A DNA stretch of 20,404 nucleotides from NCBI RefSeq assembly GCF_049059935.1, contig NZ_JBMGQR010000074.1:1-20404 (forward strand). The letters run 5' to 3'. A model generated the notes under the pieces. That model had not been told where the DNA came from. It saw only the letters and a list, made by a program, of their open reading frames with translations, and did not search any database. The first letter of the stretch is position 1. The number at the start of each line of letters is the position of its first letter. The DNA comes from JAURVT01 sp049059935. GTDB taxonomy: Bacteria; Actinomycetota; Actinomycetes; Propionibacteriales; Nocardioidaceae. This document shows positions 7,898-14,929 of this stretch, in pieces. A program made the position numbers and the translations under genes.

Positions 7898-8938
7898 TCA
7901 CGTCCCCTCGGGCGTGTCGCCGCGGGGGTCGGCGGCGGTGTCGGAGCGGATGTCGATGCGCCAGCCGGTGAGCCGCGCGGCCAGGCGGGCGTTCTGCCCC
8001 TCCTTGCCGATCGCGAGCGACAGCTGGAAGTCCGGGACGATGACGCGGGCCGAGCGCGCCTGGCGGTCGACGATGAGCACCTCGCTGACGCGGGCCGGCG
8101 ACAGCGCCTGTCCGACGTACTCGGCGGGGTCGTCGGAGTAGTCGACGATGTCGATCTTCTCGCCGTGCAGCTCGGACATCACGTTGCGGACGCGCTCGCC
8201 CATCTGGCCGATGCACGAGCCCTTGGCGTTGACGCCGGGCACGGTGCCCTTGACCGACAGCTTGGTGCGGTGGCCGGCCTCGCGGGCGATGCCGGCGATC
8301 TCGACCGACCCGTCGGCGATCTCGGGCACCTCGAGGGCGAAGAGCTTGCGGACCAGGCTCGGGTGGGTGCGCGACACCTGCACCTGCGGCCCGCGCATGC
8401 CCTTGCGGACGCTGGTGACGATGACCTTGATGCGCTCGCCGTGCTCGTACCGCTCCCCCGGCACCCGCTCGGCCGGCGGCATCAGCGCCTCGAGGCGTCC
8501 GAGGTCGACCAGGACGTCGTCGGGGTTGCGCCCCTGCTGGACGACGCCCGACACGAGGTCGCCCTCCTTGGCGGCGAACTCGCCGAACTTCTGGTCGTCC
8601 TCGGCGTCGCGGAGGCGCTGCAGGATGACCTGGCGGGCGGTGGAGGTGGCGATGCGGCCGAACCCGGTGGGGGTGTCGTCGAACTCGGCGCTGAACAGCG
8701 GTCCGCGGTCGGCCGGGGGCTCCTCGCCCTCGGGGACGGGCTCGCGCTCGAGGCGCTCGCGGGCCCAGACGACGACGTGGCCGTTGCCGCGGTCGAGCTC
8801 GACCCGGGCGTTCGGCCGGGCGCCCTCGGTGCGCTGGTAGGCGAGCAGCAGGGCCTGCTCGATCGCCTGCACGACGACGTCGAGCGACAGCTCCTTCTCG
8901 CGCTCCAGGGCGCGCAGGGCGTTCATGTCGATGTCCAT
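7898..8938 (-). CDS. nusA: Transcription termination/antitermination factor NusA
   Basis: NusA binds RNA polymerase and nascent RNA and tunes pausing, termination and antitermination. The 346-residue protein shows the N-terminal polymerase-binding domain (about 1-120, starting MDIDMNALRALEREKELS), an S1 domain from EGDLVSGVV (about 125-200), KH1 with GVNAKGSCIGQMGERVRNV, and KH2 with LAIGKEGQNARLAARLTGW (about 300-330). The acidic C-terminal repeats of proteobacterial NusA are absent, as is usual in actinobacteria. ATG at 8938 follows the rimP stop by one base and has a strong AGGAGG (8950-8945) six bases upstream, inside the end of rimP. Confidence 0.97.
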   Translation of the reverse strand: MDIDMNALRALEREKELSLDVVVQAIEQALLLAYQRTEGARPNARVELDRGNGHVVVWARERLEREPVPEGEEPPADRGPLFSAEFDDTPTGFGRIATSTARQVILQRLRDAEDDQKFGEFAAKEGDLVSGVVQQGRNPDDVLVDLGRLEALMPPAERVPGERYEHGERIKVIVTSVRKGMRGPQVQVSRTHPSLVRKLFALEVPEIADGSVEIAGIAREAGHRTKLSVKGTVPGVNAKGSCIGQMGERVRNVMSELHGEKIDIVDYSDDPAEYVGQALSPARVSEVLIVDRQARSARVIVPDFQLSLAIGKEGQNARLAARLTGWRIDIRSDTAADPRGDTPEGT

Positions 8939-8939
8939 G

Positions 8940-9425
8940 TCAGGCCTCCTCTTCCTTGCGGTTGAACTCGACCTGGACGCGGGCGCGCCGCACGTCGGCG
9001 TAGGCGACGCGGACGGCCTGGCCCTCGACGTCGAGGTCGGCGCCGTCGTCGTCGGCGGCGGTGATGCGGCCCTCGATCGCCTGGGTGCCCGACTCGTCGT
9101 CGAACGTCACGGCGACCAGGCGCTTGACGTTGCGGCGCCAGTGCTTGGGCTCCTCGAGGGGCTTGTCGACGCCGCGGGAGCTGACCTCGAGCGTGTAGGC
9201 CTGCGAGCCCATCGCGGAGTCGTCCTCGTCGAGGTTGCGGGTGATCGCGCGCGTGGCCCGGGCCACCTGGTCGAGCGTCAGTCCGTCGTCGGAGTCGAGG
9301 ACGACGCGCACGACGCGACGCTTGCCGGCAGGGGTGATCTCGACCGAGTCGACGTCGAGCCCGAGGGGGGTCACGCTCTGGTCGAGCAGCTCGGCCAGGG
9401 CGGCGGGGATGGAGTGTCCGGTCAC
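8940..9425 (-). CDS. rimP: Ribosome maturation factor RimP
   Basis: RimP assists early 30S assembly. The 161-residue protein carries the N-terminal segment LLDQSVTPLGLDVDSVEITP, RVVRVVLDSDDGLTLDQVAR, and YTLEVSSRGVDKPLEEPKHW, the most conserved stretch of the family, followed by an SH3-like C-terminal domain. The start is taken as the GTG at 9425, where homology begins; the frame stays open for more than 2 kb upstream, antisense to the lipoprotein and ferritin-like genes, but that is not coding. It is the first gene of the rimP-nusA-ylxR-infB-rbfA-truB cluster and is divergent from the lipoprotein gene. Only a weak GAGG precedes it. Confidence 0.95.
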   Translation of the reverse strand: MTGHSIPAALAELLDQSVTPLGLDVDSVEITPAGKRRVVRVVLDSDDGLTLDQVARATRAITRNLDEDDSAMGSQAYTLEVSSRGVDKPLEEPKHWRRNVKRLVAVTFDDESGTQAIEGRITAADDDGADLDVEGQAVRVAYADVRRARVQVEFNRKEEEA

Positions 9426-9474
9426 GGTCGGTGCGCCTCGCGATCTGGAGTTGTGGCGTTTCTCGCTGCGGTTC

Positions 9475-9512
9475 ACGTCCAGGGTGCCGGACGTCCCGGA
9501 CAGCGTATACGC
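9475..9512 (-). promoter_or_regulatory. Predicted rimP operon promoter and 5' leader hairpin
   Basis: The palindrome GCGTATACGC (9503-9512) contains a minus-strand TACGCT (9507-9502) that fits TAnnnT and is the best -10 candidate for the rimP cluster, giving a leader of about 70 bases. Just downstream, ACGTCC (9494-9489 in transcript order) can pair with GGACGT (9480-9475) around eight bases. The palindrome could also bind a regulator or serve both divergent genes. No -35 is clear. Confidence 0.4.
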
Positions 9513-9549
9513 AGCCGGTGACGCCCCCGACCGCGCCGAACGCCTCCGG

Positions 9550-9555
9550 TAGCGT
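9550..9555 (+). promoter_or_regulatory. Predicted leaderless promoter of the lipoprotein gene (-10 TAGCGT)
   Basis: TAGCGT is followed by exactly six bases (CGTCCC) and then the GTG start at 9562. There is no Shine-Dalgarno sequence. The spacing predicts transcription starting at or beside the start codon. Confidence 0.5.
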
Positions 9556-9561
9556 CGTCCC

Positions 9562-10119
9562 GTGCCCCTCGCCAGCCCGCTCCCCCGACGCGCCCTGGTG
9601 CGTCTCGCGGTCCTGGGGTCCGGCGTCGTCGCGCTGGCCGGGTGCGGCGCGCTCGACCGCGTCCCCCGACCGGCACCGCGACGCCGCGAGGACGACGCCG
9701 ACGAGACGCTGGTGGCCGCCGCGCTCGCCGACCAGCAGCGCGTCCTGGCCGTCGCGGTCGCGACCCGCAGCGTCCACCCGGCCCTCGCCGCCACGCTCGA
9801 CCCGGTGGTCGAGCACCACCGCACCCACGTCACGGTGCTCGGCGGCTCCCCGGACGACGCGAGCACGCCGTCCCCGACAGCCTCGACCAGCCCGTCGGCG
9901 ACGGCGTCACCGAACCTGCCGACGATCTCCGCCGACCCCGCGGTGGCGCTCTCCGAGCTGGGCGCCGCCGAGCGGGCCGCCGGCGAGGCCCGCGGGTCGA
10001 ACTCGACCGCCGCCGCCTCCGGCGACCTCGCCCGCGTGCTCGCCGCGATGGCCGCCGGCCAGGCCCAGCACGTCGTCGTCCTCGCCGCGGCCGCCGCCTC
10101 GCTCGGGGACGGCTCGTGA
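9562..10119 (+). CDS. Putative lipoprotein, partner of a ferritin-like protein
   Basis: The 185-residue product has a lipoprotein signal peptide: basic PRRALVR, a hydrophobic stretch LAVLGSGVVALAG, and the lipobox LAGC with lipidated Cys28. The mature part is Ala-rich helical with a Ser/Thr/Pro linker (about 100-118), so it should sit on the outer face of the membrane. It has no enzyme motif I can recognise. The TGA overlaps the GTG of the DUF4439 gene as GTGA, so the two proteins are probably made together. In Mycobacterium an alanine-rich pair (Rv2843/Rv2844) occupies the same place between rimP and proS, which supports orthology of this pair. Confidence 0.82.
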   Translation: MPLASPLPRRALVRLAVLGSGVVALAGCGALDRVPRPAPRRREDDADETLVAAALADQQRVLAVAVATRSVHPALAATLDPVVEHHRTHVTVLGGSPDDASTPSPTASTSPSATASPNLPTISADPAVALSELGAAERAAGEARGSNSTAAASGDLARVLAAMAAGQAQHVVVLAAAAASLGDGS

Positions 10120-10556
10120 GGGCCGCGGCCGCCGACGACGGTCTCGTCGACGCGTGGCAGGAGGCGCTCGCCGCCGAGCACGCGGCGGTCTACGCCTACG
10201 GCGTGGTGGCGGGCCGCCTGGACCGCGACACCCCGCCCCAGGTGCGGGCCACCGCGTCCTACCGCGCGCACCTCGAGCGCCGGGACGTGGTCGCCGCGCG
10301 CATCGCCGCCGCCGACGCCGTCCCGGTGCAGGCCGAGCCCGCCTACGAGCTGCCCGGGAGGATCACGGACGCGGCGTCCGCACGGCCCGTGGCCCAGCAG
10401 GTCGAGGACCGGTGCGCCGTCGTGCACGCGGCCGTCGTGGCCGCTGCCGAGGACGACCGGCGCACCGAGGCGCTCGGGTGGCTCACCGACTGCGCCACCC
10501 GCCTGCTCGCCTGGGGCGGGTCGGCCTCGGCGCTCCCCGGCTACGAGCGGCCCTGA
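10116..10556 (+). CDS. DUF4439 ferritin-like domain protein
   Basis: The 146-residue all-helical protein matches the DUF4439 ferritin-like family, whose hallmark here is WQEALAAEHAAVYAYGVV near the N-terminus, with the Glu and His positions that in ferritin-like proteins bind metal. Later helices include SYRAHLERRDVVAARIAAAD and VEDRCAVVHAAVVAAAEDDR, each with acidic or His residues at helix positions. Iron or other metal binding is a family inference only. GTG at 10116 overlaps the stop of the lipoprotein gene by four bases. A ferritin-like partner co-translated with a membrane-anchored lipoprotein suggests a complex at the cell surface or membrane, but this protein itself has no signal peptide. 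Confidence 0.85.
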   Translation: MRAAAADDGLVDAWQEALAAEHAAVYAYGVVAGRLDRDTPPQVRATASYRAHLERRDVVAARIAAADAVPVQAEPAYELPGRITDAASARPVAQQVEDRCAVVHAAVVAAAEDDRRTEALGWLTDCATRLLAWGGSASALPGYERP

Positions 10557-10592
10557 CGGCGAAACCCGGTGGCGTCGCCCCGGCAGCCCCGG

Positions 10593-10598
10593 CAGGCT
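10593..10598 (+). promoter_or_regulatory. Weak candidate -10 (CAGGCT) before the tandem GNAT gene
   Basis: CAGGCT ends six bases before the ATG at 10605, the same geometry as the better TAnnnT elements in this window, and there is no Shine-Dalgarno sequence. The first base departs from consensus. The rest of the 48-base gap shows nothing clear. Confidence 0.25.
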
Positions 10599-10604
10599 GA
10601 CGCC

Positions 10605-11744
10605 ATGCCCTGGCCGCCGAGACGCTTCCCCGACGACGTCCCCACGCTGACCCGCGGCGACGTCACCCTGCGCGCTCACCGGCTCGAGGACGCCGACGCC
10701 GTCGTCGAGCAGTGCACCGACCCCGACTCGGTGCGCTGGACCACCGTCCCGCTCGGGTACGACCGCGCGATGGCGCTCGACTGGATCGGTGACGGCGTCG
10801 GCAGCGGCTGGCGCGACGGCACCGAGCACCTGTTCGCGATCGAGGCGACGCACCCCGACGGCGTCCGCCGGTTCTCCGGGTCGCTGTCCCTGCGCGACGA
10901 GGGCGACGGCCGCGCCGAGGTGGCGTTCGGCCTGCACCCGGCCGTCCGGGGGCAGGGCGTGATGGCGACGGCTCTCGACCTGCTGCTCGCCCACGGCTTC
11001 GACGACCTCGACCTGCAGACCGTCGTCTGGTGGGCCGAGGTGGGCAACGCCGCCTCGCGCAAGGTCGCGTGGCGGGCCGGCTTCACGTTCGGCGGCATGA
11101 TGCGGCGCTGGCTCGTCCACCGCGGCTCGATGGTCGACGCGTGGGTGGCCACGCTGCACCGCGACGACCCCCGCACGCCGCCCACGCCCTGGTTCCAGGC
11201 GCCCGACCTGCTCACCGAGCGCCTCCACCTGCGTCCGCTGGGGCCCGGCGACGTCGACCGCGTGGTCGAGGGCTGCGGAGACCCCCGGACGCAGCACTGG
11301 CTGGACTTCCTGCCCTCGCCCTACACACGCCAGGACGCCGTGGAGTACGTCCACACCACCCAGGCGCAGGGCTGCAGCGGGACCGGACCGACCTGGGCCG
11401 TCACGCGCCAGGACGACGACCTGCTGCTGGCGGCCGTCGGCATCCCGAGGGTCGGGCGGCACAGCGCCGAGATCGGCTACTGGACCCACCCCGACGCCCG
11501 CGGGACGGGCGTGATGACCGAGGCCGTGGCGGCGGTCTCGGCCTGGGCGCTGAGCGACGCCGGGCTGGGTGGGCTGGGCAAGCGGCGCGTCCACGTCAAG
11601 GTGGCCGACGGCAACAGCGCGTCGCGACGCGTCGCCGAGGCCAACGGGTTCGTCCTCTGCGGCCGCGAGACCGCGGCGGAGACGGCGCGCGACGGCACGG
11701 TCGTCGACATGCTGCTGCTCGAACGGGTCGCCGACCCTCGGTGA
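10605..11744 (+). CDS. Tandem GNAT acetyltransferase (two RimJ/RimL-type domains)
   Basis: The 379-residue protein contains two consecutive GNAT domains of the RimJ/RimL (Acetyltransf_3) type. Domain 1 (about 10-175) starts LTRGDVTLRAHRLEDAD and has the acetyl-CoA motif HPAVRGQGVMATALDLLLAH. Domain 2 (about 190-375) starts LLTERLHLRPLGPGDVD and has HPDARGTGVMTEAVAAVS. Both keep the R/Q-x-x-G-x-G/A-type pyrophosphate loop, so both may be active. Substrates are unknown; candidates are protein N-termini, an antibiotic or a metabolite. I chose ATG at 10605, where homology begins, over the GTG at 10569, which would add 12 unlikely residues. Such double-GNAT proteins occur in actinobacteria, probably by internal duplication. 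Confidence 0.9.
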   Translation: MPWPPRRFPDDVPTLTRGDVTLRAHRLEDADAVVEQCTDPDSVRWTTVPLGYDRAMALDWIGDGVGSGWRDGTEHLFAIEATHPDGVRRFSGSLSLRDEGDGRAEVAFGLHPAVRGQGVMATALDLLLAHGFDDLDLQTVVWWAEVGNAASRKVAWRAGFTFGGMMRRWLVHRGSMVDAWVATLHRDDPRTPPTPWFQAPDLLTERLHLRPLGPGDVDRVVEGCGDPRTQHWLDFLPSPYTRQDAVEYVHTTQAQGCSGTGPTWAVTRQDDDLLLAAVGIPRVGRHSAEIGYWTHPDARGTGVMTEAVAAVSAWALSDAGLGGLGKRRVHVKVADGNSASRRVAEANGFVLCGRETAAETARDGTVVDMLLLERVADPR

Positions 11745-11760
11745 CGGCCCCCCGATCTCC

Positions 11761-11766
11761 TAGGGT
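11761..11766 (+). promoter_or_regulatory. Predicted leaderless promoter of the DUF1707 gene (-10 TAGGGT)
   Basis: TAGGGT is followed by seven bases (GGTGGGC) and the ATG at 11774. The gap after the GNAT gene is only 29 bases, with no clear -35 and no good ribosome binding site at normal spacing. Confidence 0.5.
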
Positions 11767-11773
11767 GGTGGGC

Positions 11774-12394
11774 ATGTCGAGCGACCACGACCCCCGTCGA
11801 GGCCTGCGAGCGAGCGACGCCGACCGCGAGGCCGTCGTCGAGATCCTGCGCGACGCGGCCGGCGAGGGACGGCTGTCGTTCGAGGAGATGGACGAGCGGC
11901 AGGACGCCGCCTACGCCGCCCGCACCTACGCCGAGCTCGAGCCGCTCGTCGCCGACCTGCCCGACGCGGAGCTCCCGTGGGCCGACGCGCCGCGCGCGAT
12001 GGTGCCGCTCGCACCCCGCGACGAGCCGCTGGTGCTGACCGCCGGCGGCACCAACCAGGCGCGCCGCGGACGCTGGGCCGTCCCGGCGCGCGTGGTGCTC
12101 AACCCGCAGGTCTCCTCGATCGTGCTCGACTTCCGGCACGCCACCTGTCCGCACCGCGTGGTCGCCGTCGAGGTGCACGGAGGCGTCGGCAACGTCACCC
12201 TCGTCGTCCCCGACGGGTGGGGCGTCGACACCGACCAGCTGCGCTCGTCGTGGGGCACCGTGCGCAACAAGCGTCAGCAGACCGCCGAGCGCAGCTCCCC
12301 CACGCTCGTCGTCTCCGGCGGCATCGGCATGGGGACGTTCCGCGCCCGCGGCGCGCTGTTCTACGAGCGGCTCGGCGACTCCGGCGAGGTCTGA
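11774..12394 (+). CDS. DUF1707 (SHOCT-like) domain protein with LiaF-like C-terminus
   Basis: The 206-residue protein begins with the DUF1707 domain common in actinobacteria: LRASDADREAVVEILRDAA, GRLSFEEMDERQDAAYAART, and YAELEPLVADLPDAELP (about 8-68). The C-terminal half (about 110-200) forms a repetitive beta structure, VVAVEVHGGVGNVTLVVPDG and later VSGGIGMGTFRARG, resembling the cell-envelope-related LiaF/DUF2154 type. There are no membrane helices. DUF1707 proteins are uncharacterised, with a suspected envelope or stress role. The ATG at 11774 is supported by where homology begins and by TAGGGT seven bases upstream. The last 34 bases overlap the end of proS, tail to tail. Confidence 0.88.
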   Translation: MSSDHDPRRGLRASDADREAVVEILRDAAGEGRLSFEEMDERQDAAYAARTYAELEPLVADLPDAELPWADAPRAMVPLAPRDEPLVLTAGGTNQARRGRWAVPARVVLNPQVSSIVLDFRHATCPHRVVAVEVHGGVGNVTLVVPDGWGVDTDQLRSSWGTVRNKRQQTAERSSPTLVVSGGIGMGTFRARGALFYERLGDSGEV

Positions 12395-14136
12395 GCCAGC
12401 TGCGCGACCACGTCGGCCAGTGGCACGTCGGCCCGCTCGCCGCTGCGGCGGTCCTTGACCTCGACCACGCCGTCGACGAGGCCGCGGCCCACGACGACGA
12501 TCGTCGGGACGCCGATCAGCTCGGCGTCCTTGAACTTCACGCCGGGCGAGACCTTGCGACGGTCGTCGTAGAGCACCGTGACGCCCGCGGCCTCGAGGTC
12601 ACCGGCCAGGGTCTCGGCGGCGTCGAAGATCGCGTCGTCCTTGCCCGTGGCCACGAGGTGCACGTGGGCGGGTGCGATCTCGCGGGGCCAGATGATGCCG
12701 GACTCGTCGTGCGAGTTCTCCACGATCGCGGCGACGGCGCGCGAGACGCCGACCCCGTAGGAGCCCATCGTCACGGTGACGAGCTTGCCGTTCTCGTCCA
12801 GCACCTTGAGGTCGAGCGCCTCGGCGAAGCGGCGGCCGAGCTGGAAGATGTGCCCCATCTCGATGCCGCGCGCGAGCTCGAGCGGCCCGGAGCCGTCGGG
12901 GGCGGGGTCGCCCTCGCGGATCCCGGCGGCCTCGATGACGCCGTCGGCGGTGAAGTCGCGGCCCGCGACGAGGTCGATCACGTGCGACCCGGCGACGTCG
13001 GCACCGGTGACCCAGCGGGTGCCCTCGACGACGCGGGGGTCGAGCAGGTACCGGATGCCCGAGGCGTTGTCCGTCCCGAGCGCGCCGGGCCCGATGTAGC
13101 CCTTGACGAGCGCGGGGTTCGCGGCGAAGTCGGCCTCGGTGAACGCCTCCACCTCGGCGGGCTCCACCTGCGCGCCCAGGCGCTTCTCGTCGACCTCGCG
13201 GTCGCCGGGCAGGCCGATCGCGACGGGCTCGCGGGTGCCGTCGGGGTGACGCAGCACCACGACGACGTTCTTCAGGGTGTCGGCGGCCGTCCAGGGGCGG
13301 TCGTCGCGCGGGAACGCGTCGTTGAGGTGGTCGACGAGGGTGTCGATCGTGGGCGTGTCGGGCGTCTGCTCGGCGTGGGCCGCGGGCGCGTCGTCGTAGG
13401 GCACCGCGTCGGGCACGGGCACCCGAACGGCCTCGACGTTGGCCGCGTAGCCGCCGGGGCTCCGGACGTAGGTGTCCTCGCCGTTCTCGGCGATCGCGAG
13501 GAACTCCTCGCTGGCCGATCCGCCCATCGCGCCCGACATCGCCGAGACGATGACGTAGTCCAGGCCGAGGCGCTCGAAGATCCTGATGTAGGCCTCGCGG
13601 TGCGCCTGGTAGGACACCAGGAACTGCTCGTCGGTGACGTCGAAGGAGTAGGAGTCCTTCATCACGAACTCGCGCCCGCGCAGGATGCCCGCGCGGGGAC
13701 GCGACTCGTCGCGGTACTTGGTCTGGATCTGGTACAGCATCACCGGCAGGTCCTTGTACGAGGTGTACAGGTCCTTGACCAGGAGCGTGAACATCTCCTC
13801 GTGCGTGGGGCCGAGCAGGTAGTCGTTGCCCTTGCGGTCCTTGAGCCGGAAGATGTTGTCGCCGTAGTCGGCCCAGCGGTTCGACGCCTCGTAGGGCTCG
13901 CGGGGCAGCAGCGCCGGGAAGTGCACCTCCTGCGCGCCGATGGCCTCCATCTCCTCGCGGACGATGCGCTCGACGTTGCGCAGCACGGTCCAGCCGAGCG
14001 GCAGCCAGGAGTAGATGCCGGGGGCGGCGCGGCGGACGTAGCCGGCACGCACGAGCAGGCGGTGGCTCGGGACCTCGGCGTCCGCGGGGTCGTCGCGCAG
14101 CGTGCGCACGAACAGGCGGGACATGCGGGTGACCAT
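12361..14136 (-). CDS. proS: Prolyl-tRNA synthetase (bacterial type with editing domain)
   Basis: ProRS charges tRNA-Pro. The 591-residue protein is of the bacterial type. Class II motif 1 lies around GWTVLRNVERIVREEMEAIG (48-67), motif 2 around YRDESRPRAGILRGREFVMK (141-160), and motif 3 is GSYGVGVSRAVAAI. The proline site TKYRDE and the LGPTHEE loop (108-114) are present. A large insertion of roughly residues 220-400, including GTRWVTGADVAGSHVIDLVAGR, is the INS editing domain that clears Ala-tRNA-Pro. ATG at 14136 gives the usual actinobacterial start MVTRMSRLFVRTLRDDP and has GTGAGGA about six bases upstream. It follows the DoxX-like gene by eight bases and overlaps the DUF1707 gene by 34 bases, convergent. 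Confidence 0.97.
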   Translation of the reverse strand: MVTRMSRLFVRTLRDDPADAEVPSHRLLVRAGYVRRAAPGIYSWLPLGWTVLRNVERIVREEMEAIGAQEVHFPALLPREPYEASNRWADYGDNIFRLKDRKGNDYLLGPTHEEMFTLLVKDLYTSYKDLPVMLYQIQTKYRDESRPRAGILRGREFVMKDSYSFDVTDEQFLVSYQAHREAYIRIFERLGLDYVIVSAMSGAMGGSASEEFLAIAENGEDTYVRSPGGYAANVEAVRVPVPDAVPYDDAPAAHAEQTPDTPTIDTLVDHLNDAFPRDDRPWTAADTLKNVVVVLRHPDGTREPVAIGLPGDREVDEKRLGAQVEPAEVEAFTEADFAANPALVKGYIGPGALGTDNASGIRYLLDPRVVEGTRWVTGADVAGSHVIDLVAGRDFTADGVIEAAGIREGDPAPDGSGPLELARGIEMGHIFQLGRRFAEALDLKVLDENGKLVTVTMGSYGVGVSRAVAAIVENSHDESGIIWPREIAPAHVHLVATGKDDAIFDAAETLAGDLEAAGVTVLYDDRRKVSPGVKFKDAELIGVPTIVVVGRGLVDGVVEVKDRRSGERADVPLADVVAQLAQTSPESPSRS

Positions 14137-14144
14137 GGGGGTCC

Positions 14145-14528
14145 TCACTCGCCCTGACGGGCGGCCTTGAGAGCGGTGGTGATCAGGGGCACCTGGAGCG
14201 GCAGCCGGGCCAGGGTGCCGAGCCGCCAGGTGCGGGTGGCGCGGGTGCTGCGGTGCGCGGTGACGGCCATCTGGACGTTGCCCGGGAACACGCCGGCCAT
14301 GAGCGCCGCGGTGGCGTACCCACCGACCCGGCGGGTGCGCGGGTGGAGCAGCGCGGCGGCGCACGCCAGCTCGGCGACGCCCGACGCGTGCACGACCGTC
14401 CGCGGCGAGCCCGGCAGGCCGCGCGGGATCATCGGCTCGAAGATCGCCGGGCGCGCGAGGTGGCCGACGCCCGCGACGGCGAGGATCGCCGTGAGGGCCT
14501 TGACGTCGAGGCTGGTCGTGGTGGGCAC
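14145..14528 (-). CDS. DoxX-like small membrane protein
   Basis: The 127-residue protein has about four hydrophobic segments and the DoxX-type landmarks: LTAILAVAGVGHLARPAIFEPMIP near the N-terminus, then VVHASGVAELACAAALLHPRTRR, GGYATAALMAGVFPGNVQM, and a last segment RLPLQVPLITTALKAA. In this subfamily the motifs around the His-x-x-x-P and the GNVQM turn are typical. The function of DoxX-like proteins is not settled; quinone or thiosulfate-related roles are known only for some. The GTG at 14528 has no Shine-Dalgarno sequence and lies six bases after TAGGGT, so it probably heads a leaderless DoxX-proS transcript. Confidence 0.82.
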   Translation of the reverse strand: MPTTTSLDVKALTAILAVAGVGHLARPAIFEPMIPRGLPGSPRTVVHASGVAELACAAALLHPRTRRVGGYATAALMAGVFPGNVQMAVTAHRSTRATRTWRLGTLARLPLQVPLITTALKAARQGE

Positions 14529-14534
14529 GGATGG

Positions 14535-14540
14535 ACCCTA
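14535..14540 (-). promoter_or_regulatory. Predicted leaderless promoter for DoxX-proS, overlapping the ychJ stop
   Basis: TAGGGT (14540-14535), then six bases (CCATCC), then the GTG start of the DoxX-like gene. The TAG of this hexamer is itself the stop codon of the upstream ychJ-like gene. No clear -35 lies upstream, within ychJ coding sequence. Confidence 0.5.
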
Positions 14541-14927
14541 CCGGTCACCCGTGGCCACCCCGTCGAGGTACAGCCACCGGCCGTCCTCGCGGACGAAGCG
14601 GCTCCGCTCCTGCTGCTGTCCCCGGCCCTCGGGCCCGCGGTGGAAGGCGCGGAACTCGACCACGCCGTCGGTGTCGAACGGCCCGCCGGCGCTCGTCGCC
14701 AGCACGTCGAGGCGGTACCAGCGGCGGTCGGCGTCCAGCTCGATCGACGGCGGACGCGTGCTGGGGTGCCAGGTCGCCAGCAGGTAGTCGGGGTCCCCGA
14801 TCGCGAACGCGCTGAACCGCGAGCGCATCAGCTGCTCGGCGGTCTGCGCGACCGCCTCGCCGCGGTGCAGGCGCCCGCAGCAGTCGTCGTGCGGCAGGCC
14901 CGACAGGCACGGGCACCGCGACGTCAT
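14538..14927 (-). CDS. ychJ: YchJ family protein (SEC-C-like motif plus NTF2-like domain)
   Basis: The 129-residue protein opens with a zinc-binding-type motif CPCLSGLPHDDCCGRLHRGE (C-x-C at 5 and 7, CC at 16-17), as in YchJ/SEC-C proteins. It continues with MRSRFSAFAIGDPDYLLATW and WYRLDVLATSAGGPFDTDG, the NTF2-like part of the UPF0225 family. The family function is unknown. ATG at 14927 lies two bases after the stop of the DUF4081-GNAT gene (TGACCATG), so the two are probably cotranscribed. Its stop TAG forms the first three bases of the predicted -10 of the DoxX-proS transcript. No close relative of SecA, which shares this metal motif, is nearby. Confidence 0.88.
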   Translation of the reverse strand: MTSRCPCLSGLPHDDCCGRLHRGEAVAQTAEQLMRSRFSAFAIGDPDYLLATWHPSTRPPSIELDADRRWYRLDVLATSAGGPFDTDGVVEFRAFHRGPEGRGQQQERSRFVREDGRWLYLDGVATGDR

Positions 14928-14929
14928 GG

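Noticed and set aside
9426..11594. A long minus-strand upstream extension of rimP
   Set aside because: Homology to RimP begins at GTG 9425. The rest is the antisense of the lipoprotein, ferritin-like and GNAT genes.
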